Below are positions 1 to 7,241 of a stretch of DNA of 64,000 bases, piece by piece (positions within the stretch are counted from its first letter, which is position 1; each line of letters opens with the position of its first letter). Origin of the DNA: Curtobacterium sp. MCBA15_008. Lineage in GTDB: Bacteria > Actinomycetota > Actinomycetes > Actinomycetales > Microbacteriaceae. Position numbers and translations under genes: made by a program. The stretch lies in assembly GCF_001865065.1 (NCBI RefSeq), contig NZ_MJGN01000056.1, positions 195,851 through 259,850 on the forward strand, read 5' to 3'. Below the pieces are notes generated by a model that had not been told where the DNA came from, did no database searches, and saw only the letters and a list, made by a program, of their open reading frames with translations.

Positions 1-96
1 GTGCAGGACGTCATCAGCCTGAACGCGCTGGACGGTTCCGGGCTGCAGGCCGGCGAGCAGATCGCCATCCCGGCCAAGTACACCTCCGGCCAGTAA
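1..96 (+). CDS. LysM-type peptidoglycan-binding protein, C-terminal fragment
   Basis: Only the last 31 codons are in the window; the reading frame is open from base 1 and stops with TAA at 94-96. The tail LQAGEQIAIPAKY is typical of the end of a LysM repeat, in which a hydrophobic strand follows a Gly-Glu or Gly-Gln turn. LysM modules bind the glycan of peptidoglycan, so the full protein is probably secreted or membrane-anchored. The GTG at base 1 is unlikely to be the true start. Its stop codon lies inside the first unit of a tandem repeat. Confidence 0.5.
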   Translation: MQDVISLNALDGSGLQAGEQIAIPAKYTSGQ

Positions 97-164
97 CGCC
101 GAAGTCCGGCCAGTAACGCCGAAGTCCGGCCAGCAACGCCGAAGCCCGGCCAGCAACACCGAAG
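85..164 (+). repeat. 20-bp tandem repeat, four copies, spanning the LysM stop codon
   Basis: Units begin at 85, 105, 125 and 145 with consensus TCCGGCCAGYAACGCCGAAG. The first two are identical; the others differ by one to three bases. The first unit contains the TAA stop of the LysM gene, so codons next to the stop were copied downstream. Confidence 0.9.
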
Positions 165-240
165 TGGGAGCGATGCCGGGGCGGAAGCGCTGTCGCTGCA
201 CACCGTCCGGACGGCCGGTCCTCGGACAGGTCACTCGGCC

Positions 241-253
241 TACGATGGATCGG
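241..253 (+). promoter_or_regulatory. -10 element for leaderless hisC
   Basis: TACGAT at 241-246 is followed after 6 nt by the GTG start at 253, so transcription would begin at or next to the start codon. No Shine-Dalgarno sequence precedes the GTG. Confidence 0.55.
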
Positions 254-1377
254 TGGCATTCACGCTCGAAGACCTCCCGATCCGAGACGACCTGCGCGGG
301 CAGAGCCCCTACGGCGCCCCGCAGAAGCACGTCCGCGTGCAGCTCAACGTCAACGAGAACACGCATCCGGTGCCGGCGGACGTCGCCGAGGACATCGTGG
401 CGTCGATCCGGCAGGCACTCACGACCGTGAACCGATACCCGGACCGCGAGTTCACCGAGCTCCGCCAGTCCCTCGCCGCGTACCTGCAGCGCGGGCTCGG
501 CGCCGAGCAGCAGATCGGTCCCGAGCAGATCTGGGCCGCGAACGGTTCGAACGAGGTCCTGCAGCAGCTCCTCCAGGCCTTCGGCGGACCGGGCCGCACG
601 GTGCTCGGCTTCCCGCCCACCTACTCGATGCACTCGATCCTCGCGTCGGGCACCGGCACCACCTGGATCCCCGCGCAGCGTGACGACGAGTTCCGCATCT
701 CGCCGGAGACCGTGGTCGCCGCCATCCGCGAGCACCAGCCGGACATCGTGTTCCTCTGCGGCCCGAACAACCCCACCGGCACGCCGCTCGCCATCGAGAC
801 GATCGAGGCCGCCTACGCCGCGACCGACGGCATCGTGATGGTGGACGAGGCGTACGCCGAGTTCATGCCGTCCGACGTCCCGAGCGCGCTCACGCTGCTG
901 CCCGGGCGCGAGCGGCTCGTCGTGTCCCGGACCATGAGCAAGGCCTTCGCCTTCGCGGGCGCGCGCGTCGGCTACATGGCGGCACACCCCGCCGTGATCG
1001 ACGCGATCCGGCTCGTCCGGCTGCCGTACCACCTCTCCGCCCTCACCCAGGCGGCAGCGGTCGCGGCGCTCCGGCACGCTCCCGAGATGCTCGCGATGGT
1101 CGACGACATCAAGCGCCAGCGCGACCGGATGGTCACCGAGCTGCAGGCGATTGGGTACCGGACGTACGAGACCTGGTCGAACTTCGTGCTGTTCGGCGGC
1201 GTCGCCGACCCGCACGCCGCGTTCGAGGCACTGCTCGAGCAGGACGTCATCGTCCGCGACCTCGGCATCCCGAACCACCTCCGGGTGAGTGCTGGGACAG
1301 CGGAGGAGACCACGGCCTTCCTCGACGCCATGCGCCGCGTGGCCGCCGAACAGCCGCCCGTTAGGGTTGGGGCATGA
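253..1377 (+). CDS. hisC: Histidinol-phosphate aminotransferase
   Basis: A 374-residue fold-type I PLP enzyme that transaminates imidazole-acetol phosphate to histidinol phosphate with glutamate as donor. Visible motifs are GPNNPTG (170-176), the DEAY strand (198-201) that contacts PLP, and [12 protein letters not shown] with the Schiff-base lysine at K230. Length is normal for the family. It starts with GTG directly behind a -10-like box, so it probably opens the his operon as a leaderless message. Its stop overlaps the ATG of hisB (ATGA), indicating translational coupling. Position in the operon supports hisC over other class II aminotransferases. Confidence 0.93.
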   Translation: MAFTLEDLPIRDDLRGQSPYGAPQKHVRVQLNVNENTHPVPADVAEDIVASIRQALTTVNRYPDREFTELRQSLAAYLQRGLGAEQQIGPEQIWAANGSNEVLQQLLQAFGGPGRTVLGFPPTYSMHSILASGTGTTWIPAQRDDEFRISPETVVAAIREHQPDIVFLCGPNNPTGTPLAIETIEAAYAATDGIVMVDEAYAEFMPSDVPSALTLLPGRERLVVSRTMSKAFAFAGARVGYMAAHPAVIDAIRLVRLPYHLSALTQAAAVAALRHAPEMLAMVDDIKRQRDRMVTELQAIGYRTYETWSNFVLFGGVADPHAAFEALLEQDVIVRDLGIPNHLRVSAGTAEETTAFLDAMRRVAAEQPPVRVGA

Positions 1378-1976
1378 CCGCCCGCACCGCCTCGATCAGC
1401 AGGAGCACGAGCGAGTCGAGCATCGAACTCGCGCTCGACCTCGACGGCACCGGCTCGTCCGACATCTCGACGAGCGTGCCGTTCTTCGACCACATGCTCA
1501 CGGCGTTCAGCAAGCACTCGCTCATCGACCTCCGCGTGCGGTCCACGGGCGACACCGACATCGACGTGCACCACACCGTCGAGGACACCGGCATCGTGCT
1601 CGGCCAGGCGCTCAAGCAGGCGCTGGGAGACCGGGCCGGCATCGGCCGGTACGGTGACGCCCTCGTTCCGCTCGACGAAGCACTCGCGCTGGCCGTCGTC
1701 GACGTCTCCGGGCGTCCGTTCCTCGTGCACACCGGCGAACCCGCAGGGTTCGAGTTCCACCGCATCGGCGGGCACTTCACGGGCTCGCTCGTCCGCCACG
1801 TGTTCGAGGCGATCACGTTCAACGCCGGCATCACGGTGCACGTCCGCGTCCTCGAGGGCCGCGATCCGCACCACATCGCCGAGGCCGAGTTCAAGGCGTT
1901 CGCCCGTGCGATGCGCAAGGCGGTCGAGCTCGACCCGCGTGTCGACGGCATCCCGTCCACGAAGGGCAAGCTGTGA
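1374..1976 (+). CDS. hisB: Imidazoleglycerol-phosphate dehydratase
   Basis: A 200-residue monofunctional HisB that removes water from imidazoleglycerol phosphate to give imidazole-acetol phosphate. The metal-binding signatures are visible: FFDHML at 37-42, [10 protein letters not shown] at 64-73 (His-His-x-x-Glu-Asp), and near the C-terminus [16 protein letters not shown]. No phosphatase domain is fused, as usual outside the enterobacteria. It overlaps hisC upstream by four bases and hisH downstream by four bases (GTGA). Confidence 0.96.
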   Translation: MTARTASISRSTSESSIELALDLDGTGSSDISTSVPFFDHMLTAFSKHSLIDLRVRSTGDTDIDVHHTVEDTGIVLGQALKQALGDRAGIGRYGDALVPLDEALALAVVDVSGRPFLVHTGEPAGFEFHRIGGHFTGSLVRHVFEAITFNAGITVHVRVLEGRDPHHIAEAEFKAFARAMRKAVELDPRVDGIPSTKGKL

Positions 1977-2686
1977 CCGACGCGCAGACCAACGACGACG
2001 GCGCCCGCGACGTGCAGACCACGAACGACGGCGACCGCGACACGAACCCGACCGGTGCACGGCCGAACGTCGTCGTCCTCGACTACGGCTCCGGCAACGT
2101 GCACTCGGCGGCGAAGGCCCTCGAGCGCGCCGGCGCGGACGTGACACTGACCTCGGACAAGCAGGCCGCACTGAACGCCGACGGCCTGCTCGTCCCCGGC
2201 GTCGGCGCGTTCGCCGCGGTGATCGACCAGCTCGAGGGCGTGCAGGGCGGCGAGATCGTCGACCGGCGGTTGGCGGGCGGCCGACCGGTGCTCGGCATCT
2301 GCGTCGGGATGCAGGTCCTCTTCACGCGGGGCATCGAGCGCGGTGCCGACGTCGAGGGTCTCGGGCAGTGGCCCGGCACGGTCGAACAGATCCAGGCCGA
2401 GGTGCTGCCGCACATGGGCTGGAACACGGTCCAGGCGCCGGAGGACTCGGTGCTCTTCGACGGTCTGCACGACGAGCGCTTCTACTTCGTGCACTCCTAC
2501 GGCGTGACCGACTTCCCGCTCGAGGCCTACGGGCCGTTTCGTGCACCCCGCCTGACGTGGGCGGAACACGGGCAGCGGTTCGTCGCCGCGGTGGAGAACG
2601 GCCCCCTCACCGCCACGCAGTTCCACCCGGAGAAGTCGGGGGAGCCGGGCATCCGGCTGCTCCGGAACTGGGTGAACTCCCTCTGA
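1973..2686 (+). CDS. hisH: Imidazole glycerol phosphate synthase, glutaminase subunit
   Basis: Class I glutamine amidotransferase subunit that supplies ammonia to HisF. The nucleophile is in [10 protein letters not shown] (C110), and the His/Glu pair is in TQFHPEKSG (H218, E220), completing the triad. The first 30 residues, rich in Asp, Thr and Asn, precede the normal start of the domain ([12 protein letters not shown]); either they are a disordered tail or the real start is further in, but the GTG at 1973 overlaps the hisB stop in the operon's usual way. The partner hisF is not in the window. The stop codon begins a tandem repeat. Confidence 0.94.
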   Translation: MTDAQTNDDGARDVQTTNDGDRDTNPTGARPNVVVLDYGSGNVHSAAKALERAGADVTLTSDKQAALNADGLLVPGVGAFAAVIDQLEGVQGGEIVDRRLAGGRPVLGICVGMQVLFTRGIERGADVEGLGQWPGTVEQIQAEVLPHMGWNTVQAPEDSVLFDGLHDERFYFVHSYGVTDFPLEAYGPFRAPRLTWAEHGQRFVAAVENGPLTATQFHPEKSGEPGIRLLRNWVNSL

Positions 2687-2809
2687 CCCGGCCGCGACCG
2701 GCGACCCGGATGCGACCGTCGACCCGGACGCGACCACCGACCCGGACGCGACCACCGACCCGGACGCGACCACTGACCCAGCAGTGACCACCGACCCGGC
2801 CGCGACCAT
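2684..2809 (+). repeat. 18-bp tandem repeat, seven copies, beginning at the hisH stop codon
   Basis: Seven 18-bp units start at 2684, 2702, 2720, 2738, 2756, 2774 and 2792, with consensus CGACCCGGACGCGACCAC; three central units are identical and the flanking ones degenerate. The hisH TGA is the first three bases of unit 1. In one frame the units encode a hexapeptide Asp-Pro-Asp-Ala-Thr-Thr, but no convincing gene uses it. Confidence 0.92.
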
Positions 2810-2948
2810 CGGTCGCCCGCCACCCCGTCACGACCCGGCCGACCGGTCGGGGCGAGAGGCGGGGCGGACCGGCACCGCGCCTCCAGGCCGCAACCGCACC
2901 GCGGACCACCGCACCCGACCCGCCCGCCACCGCAACGAAGACAGGACC

Positions 2949-3695
2949 ATGACCGACCTCATCGCCACCCCGCCCCTCGTCCTGCTGCCCGCCGTGGACG
3001 TCGTCGACGGCCAGGCGGTCCGTCTCACCCAGGGCGAGGCGGGGAGCGAGACCTCCTACGGCGACCCGGTGTCCGCCGCCCGCACCTGGCGCGACCAGGG
3101 CGCCGAGTGGATCCACCTCGTCGACCTCGACGCGGCGTTCGGTCGCGGCGACAACCGCAAGGTGATCGCGCACGCCGTGCGCGAGGTCGAGGGCGTCAAC
3201 GTCGAGCTGTCGGGCGGCATCCGCGACGACGCGTCCCTCGAGGCGGCGCTCGCCACCGGCGCCGCGCGGGTCAATCTCGGCACCGCCGCGCTCGAGAACC
3301 CGGAGTGGGCCGCGCGCGTGATCGGGACGTACGGCGAGCAGATCGCGGTGGGGCTCGACGTGCGTGGGACGACGCTCGCGAGCCGCGGCTGGACGGAGGA
3401 CGCGGGGGACCTGTGGGAGGTGCTCGACCGCCTCGAGGAAGCCGGCTGCGCCCGCTACGTCGTGACCGACGTCACGAAGGACGGCACGCTGCAGGGGCCG
3501 AACGTGGACCTGCTGCGCGAGGTCTGCGACCGGACCGACCAGCCCGTCGTGGCGTCCGGCGGGATCTCGACGCTCGACGACCTCCGGGCGCTGCGGGAAC
3601 TCGTGCCGCACGGGCTGGAGGGCGCCATCATCGGCAAGGCGCTCTACTCGGGGGCGTTCACGCTCCCGGCCGCCCTCGACATCGCTTCGGAGTAG
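2949..3695 (+). CDS. hisA: HisA isomerase, probably bifunctional PriA type
   Basis: A 248-residue (beta/alpha)8 enzyme that isomerises ProFAR to PRFAR in histidine synthesis. The acid/base aspartates are in [10 protein letters not shown] (D17) and [10 protein letters not shown] (D174), with the phosphate-binding loop ELSGGIRDD in between. [13 protein letters not shown] closely matches the actinobacterial PriA signature, where Arg and Trp of an RGW loop allow phosphoribosylanthranilate isomerase (TrpF) activity too; dual function is therefore likely but not shown. I start at ATG 2949, because the longer frame upstream runs through the tandem repeat and has no family-like sequence. Confidence 0.92.
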   Translation: MTDLIATPPLVLLPAVDVVDGQAVRLTQGEAGSETSYGDPVSAARTWRDQGAEWIHLVDLDAAFGRGDNRKVIAHAVREVEGVNVELSGGIRDDASLEAALATGAARVNLGTAALENPEWAARVIGTYGEQIAVGLDVRGTTLASRGWTEDAGDLWEVLDRLEEAGCARYVVTDVTKDGTLQGPNVDLLREVCDRTDQPVVASGGISTLDDLRALRELVPHGLEGAIIGKALYSGAFTLPAALDIASE

Positions 3696-3699
3696 CCGC

Positions 3700-4572
3700 G
3701 TGGCGGGCATCTCGAACGGCCGCGGCACCGGACCGGACGCGCCCGAGCACGCCGGGCAGCCAGCCGTGCCCGGGCAGCCCGACGCGACCGGCCACCCCGA
3801 CGACGCGCACACGCCGGGCGGCGCAGCCGACTCGGCGGGCTTCGCCTGGGCCGGCCGCGCCTTCGACCAGCACGACACGACCTTCGACGACGACGACGGT
3901 CTGGCGGACCCGGCCCTCGTCGCCGCGATCACGGCGCTGCCGGAGGGCGGTTCGCAACGCGCGATCGTCGACGCGCTCCGCACGGCGCGCCTGCTCATCC
4001 CGCTCATCGCCGAAGCGGGTGACGTCGGCCACACCGACACCGGCAAGCTCGTCGACAAGACGCAGGAGCTCTCGATCGTCACGGTCGCCGGCCCCGACGG
4101 GCGCAGCGTGATGCCCGCGTTCACCTCCGTTGAGGCGATGCGCGCGTGGGACGCCGACGCCCGCCCGGTGCCCGCGGAGTCGCGTCGGGTGGCGATGGCC
4201 GCGGCGAGCGAGGAGACCCAGCTCGTGGTGCTCGACCCCACGGCGCCGACCGAGTTCGTGCTCCGTCGACCGGCCGTGTGGGCGCTCGGCCAGGACCTGC
4301 CGTGGACGCCCTGCTTCGAGGACCCGGAGGTCGCGCAGGCCTTCGCCGACTCCGTCGTCGGGGAACGGGCGGTGGCACGGGTCGAGCTCTCGCCCGGGGA
4401 CCCGCTCGGGCGCTTCGCGGGGGCGGAGCTGACGGTCGGGCTCGCGCTCCACCCGGGGCTCGACCAGGGGCAGGTGCAGGAGCTCGTCGGTCGCCTGCAG
4501 CAGCGGTGGACGGCGAACGCCGTCATCGCGGAGCGCGTGGACAGCATGCGGGTGGCGTTGCGCCCGGCGTGA
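3700..4572 (+). CDS. SseB-like protein
   Basis: A 290-residue protein that starts at GTG 3700, four bases after the hisA stop, so it is cotranscribed with the his genes. The first 75 residues are rich in Gly, Pro and Asp and look disordered. The folded part (about 75-290) has features of the SseB N-terminal domain family: a conserved ALRTARLLIPLIAE helix, strands around ELSIVTVAGPDGRSVMPAFTS, and a middle segment VLDPTAPTEFVLRRPAVWAL. SseB-like proteins are known beside hisA in Microbacteriaceae, but their function is not established. Its stop lies at the edge of a palindromic element. Confidence 0.75.
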   Translation: MAGISNGRGTGPDAPEHAGQPAVPGQPDATGHPDDAHTPGGAADSAGFAWAGRAFDQHDTTFDDDDGLADPALVAAITALPEGGSQRAIVDALRTARLLIPLIAEAGDVGHTDTGKLVDKTQELSIVTVAGPDGRSVMPAFTSVEAMRAWDADARPVPAESRRVAMAAASEETQLVVLDPTAPTEFVLRRPAVWALGQDLPWTPCFEDPEVAQAFADSVVGERAVARVELSPGDPLGRFAGAELTVGLALHPGLDQGQVQELVGRLQQRWTANAVIAERVDSMRVALRPA

Positions 4573-4604
4573 CGGCCTGGAGGCGCGGCTCGCCTCCGCC
4601 CGTC
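4571..4604 (+). repeat. REP-like palindrome, GGCCTGGAGGCGCGG family, at the sseB stop
   Basis: GACGGCCTGGAGGCG and CGCCTCCGCCCGTC face each other across a 5-base loop (CGGCT). The element overlaps the SseB TGA (4570-4572). Bases 4576-4597 recur identically inside the coding sequence at 18961-18982. Confidence 0.7.
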
Positions 4605-4636
4605 GGCGCGCTTCGGTCGTCGGTCGCCACCACGGC

Positions 4637-4740
4637 GGCCGTCGGTAGGGCGGTGCGGCCCGGATGTCGCGTGCGGCCGTCGGCACGGCGGTGCGGCCCG
4701 GATGTCGCGTGCGGCCGTCGGTACGGCGGTGCGGCCCGGT
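4637..4740 (+). repeat. 38-bp tandem repeat, about 2.7 copies
   Basis: Units start at 4637, 4675 and 4713 (partial, to 4740). The first two differ by two bases. The array fills most of the space between the sseB-like gene and parA; no gene is visible in it. Confidence 0.85.
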
Positions 4741-4758
4741 CCGGGTGGCCGTCGCCGG

Positions 4759-4771
4759 TACGATGGCCGGG
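4759..4771 (+). promoter_or_regulatory. -10 element for leaderless parA
   Basis: TACGAT at 4759-4764 ends 6 nt before GTG 4771, the same arrangement and hexamer as at hisC. Confidence 0.55.
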
Positions 4772-5649
4772 TGAGCACGAACCCGACGACCACCCCCGGA
4801 ACCGGCGAGACCGCCTACGGTCCGACCGGACGGCCCGTCCGGCAGTTCGCGGTGCCCGAGGAACTCGACGGTCACGGCCCCGCTCGCATCATCGCGCTCT
4901 GCAACCAGAAGGGCGGCGTCGGCAAGACCACGACGTCGATCAACCTCGGTGCGGCGCTCGCGGAGTACGGCCGCAAGGTGCTCGCGGTGGACTTCGACCC
5001 GCAGGGCGCCCTGTCCGCGGGCCTCGGTGTCCGCACGCACGACATCCCCACGGTCTACGACCTGCTGATGGGCTCGATCAAGGACCCGAACCAGGTCATC
5101 CAGCCGACGAACACGCCGTACCTCGACGTCATCCCGGCGAACATCGACCTGTCCGCGGCCGAGGTGCACCTGGTGAACGAGGTCGCCCGCGAGCAGATCC
5201 TCGCGAGCGTGCTCCGCAAGGTCGCCAAGGACTACGACGTGATCCTCGTCGACTGCCAGCCCTCGCTCGGGCTGTTGACGGTGAACGCCCTCACGGCGGC
5301 GCACGGCGTGCTCATCCCGCTCGAGTGCGAGTTCTTCGCCCTCCGCGGCGTGGCGCTCCTCATCGAGACGATCGACAAGGTGCGCGACCGCCTGAACCCG
5401 GCGCTGCAGCTCGACGGCATCCTCGCGACCATGTACGACTCGCGCACGCTGCACTCGCGCGAGGTGATGGAGCGCGTCGTCGACACGTTCGACGACCGCG
5501 TGCTCGACACGGTGATCGGGCGCACGGTGAAGTTCCCGGACGCGACCGTCTCGGCCCGGCCGATCACGCAGACCGCTCCGGACCACGCCGCCGCGCACTC
5601 GTACCGGCAGCTCGCACGGGAGCTCGTCGAGCGTGGCGCCGTCGCCTGA
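4771..5649 (+). CDS. parA: ParA-family ATPase
   Basis: A 292-residue Soj/ParA-type ATPase. The deviant Walker A motif CNQKGGVGKTTTSIN follows a 35-residue tail, then VDFDPQGALSAGLG and VILVDCQPSLGLLTVNAL (Walker B region) are in the normal order. Such ParA proteins next to scpA and scpB are common in Actinobacteria and are thought to work in chromosome organisation; the partner ParB is not in the window. I start at GTG 4771 rather than the in-frame start at 4702, because the upstream residues come from the tandem repeat and a -10 box lies immediately before 4771. It overlaps scpA by 17 bases. Confidence 0.88.
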   Translation: MSTNPTTTPGTGETAYGPTGRPVRQFAVPEELDGHGPARIIALCNQKGGVGKTTTSINLGAALAEYGRKVLAVDFDPQGALSAGLGVRTHDIPTVYDLLMGSIKDPNQVIQPTNTPYLDVIPANIDLSAAEVHLVNEVAREQILASVLRKVAKDYDVILVDCQPSLGLLTVNALTAAHGVLIPLECEFFALRGVALLIETIDKVRDRLNPALQLDGILATMYDSRTLHSREVMERVVDTFDDRVLDTVIGRTVKFPDATVSARPITQTAPDHAAAHSYRQLARELVERGAVA

Positions 5650-6493
5650 CGACGCCGCCGTCCCGCAGCCAGCCGACGCGCCCGCGCCCGCGGGCACCAC
5701 GACCGTGCCCGGGTTCCGGGTGCGCCTGCGGAACTTCGACGGGCCGTTCGACCTGCTCCTCTCGCTCATCACGAAGCACGAGCTCGACATCACCGAGGTC
5801 TCGCTCGGCGCGGTGACGGGGGAGTTCATCCAGTACGTGCGCCTGGCGGAGTCCGAGGACGAACTCGACGAGGCGAGCGAGTTCCTCGTCGTCGCGGCGA
5901 CGCTCCTCGACCTGAAGATCGCCGGGCTCCTGCCCCAGGGCGAGCTCGTCGACGCCGAGGACGTCGCCCTGCTCGAGGCGCGCGACCTGCTGTTCGCGCG
6001 GCTGCTGCAGTACCGCGCGTTCAAGCAGGCGGCCGACTGGTTCGGGTCACGCTGGCTGAGCGAGTCGCGTCGGCACGTGCGGCGCGTCCGCCTCGAGGAG
6101 CGCTTCCGCGCGCGGACCCCCGAGCTCGTCTGGACCCTGTCGGTGCAGGACTTCGCGGCGCTGGCGACGATGGCGTTCGCCCCGCGGGAGATCCCGACGG
6201 TCGGGCTCGACCACCTGCACGCGCCGCTCGTCAGCATCCGCGAGCAGGCGGCGATCGTCGTCTCGATCCTCCGGACCCGGGCCGACGAGGACGTCTCGTT
6301 CCGCGAACTGGTCGCCGGCGTCGCGGAGACGGGTATCGTGGTGGCTCGCTTCCTCGCGATCCTGGAGCTGTACCGGAACGCGTCCATCTCGTTCGAACAG
6401 CTCGAACCGCTCGGGGAGCTGACACTCCGCTGGACCGCCGCCGACTGGTCCGACGAGAGCCTCGCCAACCTGGGAGCCGACTATGACGGATGA
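5633..6493 (+). CDS. scpA: Segregation and condensation protein A
   Basis: A 286-residue kleisin subunit of the SMC-ScpAB complex, which compacts and separates chromosomes. The ScpA N-terminal signature FRVRLRNFDGPFDLLLSLITKHELDITEVSLGAV is intact, followed by the helical middle (DEASEFLVVAATLLDLKIAGLLP) and the C-terminal winged-helix part that binds the SMC head. The GTG start lies inside parA and the stop overlaps the scpB ATG, so the three genes form a coupled operon. Confidence 0.95.
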   Translation: MAPSPDDAAVPQPADAPAPAGTTTVPGFRVRLRNFDGPFDLLLSLITKHELDITEVSLGAVTGEFIQYVRLAESEDELDEASEFLVVAATLLDLKIAGLLPQGELVDAEDVALLEARDLLFARLLQYRAFKQAADWFGSRWLSESRRHVRRVRLEERFRARTPELVWTLSVQDFAALATMAFAPREIPTVGLDHLHAPLVSIREQAAIVVSILRTRADEDVSFRELVAGVAETGIVVARFLAILELYRNASISFEQLEPLGELTLRWTAADWSDESLANLGADYDG

Positions 6494-7241
6494 CGTCGCC
6501 GACGCACCGCACGAGCACGCGCACGCGCACTCGTCGAGCGCCGAACCCGGCGGGGCCGACGAGATGGCCGACGCCCGCGCGATCGAACGTGAGATCCACG
6601 AGCGCCGCGAGCACGAGCAAGCAGGCGAGCAAGCGGACGAGCGGACTGAGCACCACGTCCCGCACCCGGACATCCCGATCGACCGACAGCTCGAGGCGAT
6701 CCTGATGATCGCCGACGAGCCGCAGTCGCTCGTCGCGCTCGGTGCCGCGGTCGACGCGCCCGTCCCCGCCGTCCGCCAGGCGATCGAGCGCCTCGTCGCG
6801 GACTTCGACGGCGTCGACGGGACCATCCGTCGCGGATTCGAGCTCCGCGAGGTCGGCGGCGGCTGGCGCTTCTACGTCCGACAGGACCTCGACGACGTCG
6901 TCGAGCAGTTCGTCGAGGCCGAGCGGCCCTCACGGTTGTCGCAGGCCGCCCTCGAGACCCTCGCGGTCGTCGCCTACAAGCAGCCGATCACCCGGTCGCA
7001 GATCGCCGCGATCCGCGCCGTGAACGTCGACGGGGTCGTCCGCACGCTGGTCGCGCGGGGGCTCATCGAGGAGTCGTTCACCGACGCCGAGACCGGCGCC
7101 ATCAACTACGTCACGTCCGACCTGCTCCTGCAGCAGCTCGGCATCAACTCGCTCGACGAGCTGCCGCTCATCTCGCCCCTCCTGGACGACGGTGCCGGCG
7201 GCTTCGAGCAGAACGAAGGGATCCCCGATGGCCGCGTATGA
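6483..7241 (+). CDS. scpB: Segregation and condensation protein B
   Basis: A 252-residue ScpB with tandem winged-helix domains. After a 65-residue charged and His-rich tail, IDRQLEAILMIADEPQSL opens the first domain; LSQAALETLAVVAYKQPITRSQIAAIRAVNVDGVVRTLVARGLI is the strongly conserved second domain. It dimerises and binds the ScpA linker. ATG 6483 overlaps the end of scpA by 11 bases, and the 3' end overlaps the start of the pseudouridine synthase gene by 14 bases. Confidence 0.95.
   Translation: MTDDVADAPHEHAHAHSSSAEPGGADEMADARAIEREIHERREHEQAGEQADERTEHHVPHPDIPIDRQLEAILMIADEPQSLVALGAAVDAPVPAVRQAIERLVADFDGVDGTIRRGFELREVGGGWRFYVRQDLDDVVEQFVEAERPSRLSQAALETLAVVAYKQPITRSQIAAIRAVNVDGVVRTLVARGLIEESFTDAETGAINYVTSDLLLQQLGINSLDELPLISPLLDDGAGGFEQNEGIPDGRV

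Noticed and set aside
2684..2809. Possible CRISPR or iteron origin
   Set aside because: Units are contiguous without spacers, lie behind hisH and have no replication gene nearby.
2784..2948. Extended N-terminus for HisA from GTG 2784
   Set aside because: The extra 55 residues are Arg/Pro-rich and come from the 18-bp repeat region; the family begins at the ATG at 2949.
4771..5649. Plasmid partition system or replication origin
   Set aside because: parA is followed by scpA and scpB, the standard chromosomal arrangement, and no parB, rep gene or iterons are present.
3658..6468. A 936-residue minus-strand frame over sseB, parA and scpA
   Set aside because: Composition (Arg, Asp and Val rich without hydrophobic cores) is that of a shadow of the plus-strand genes.
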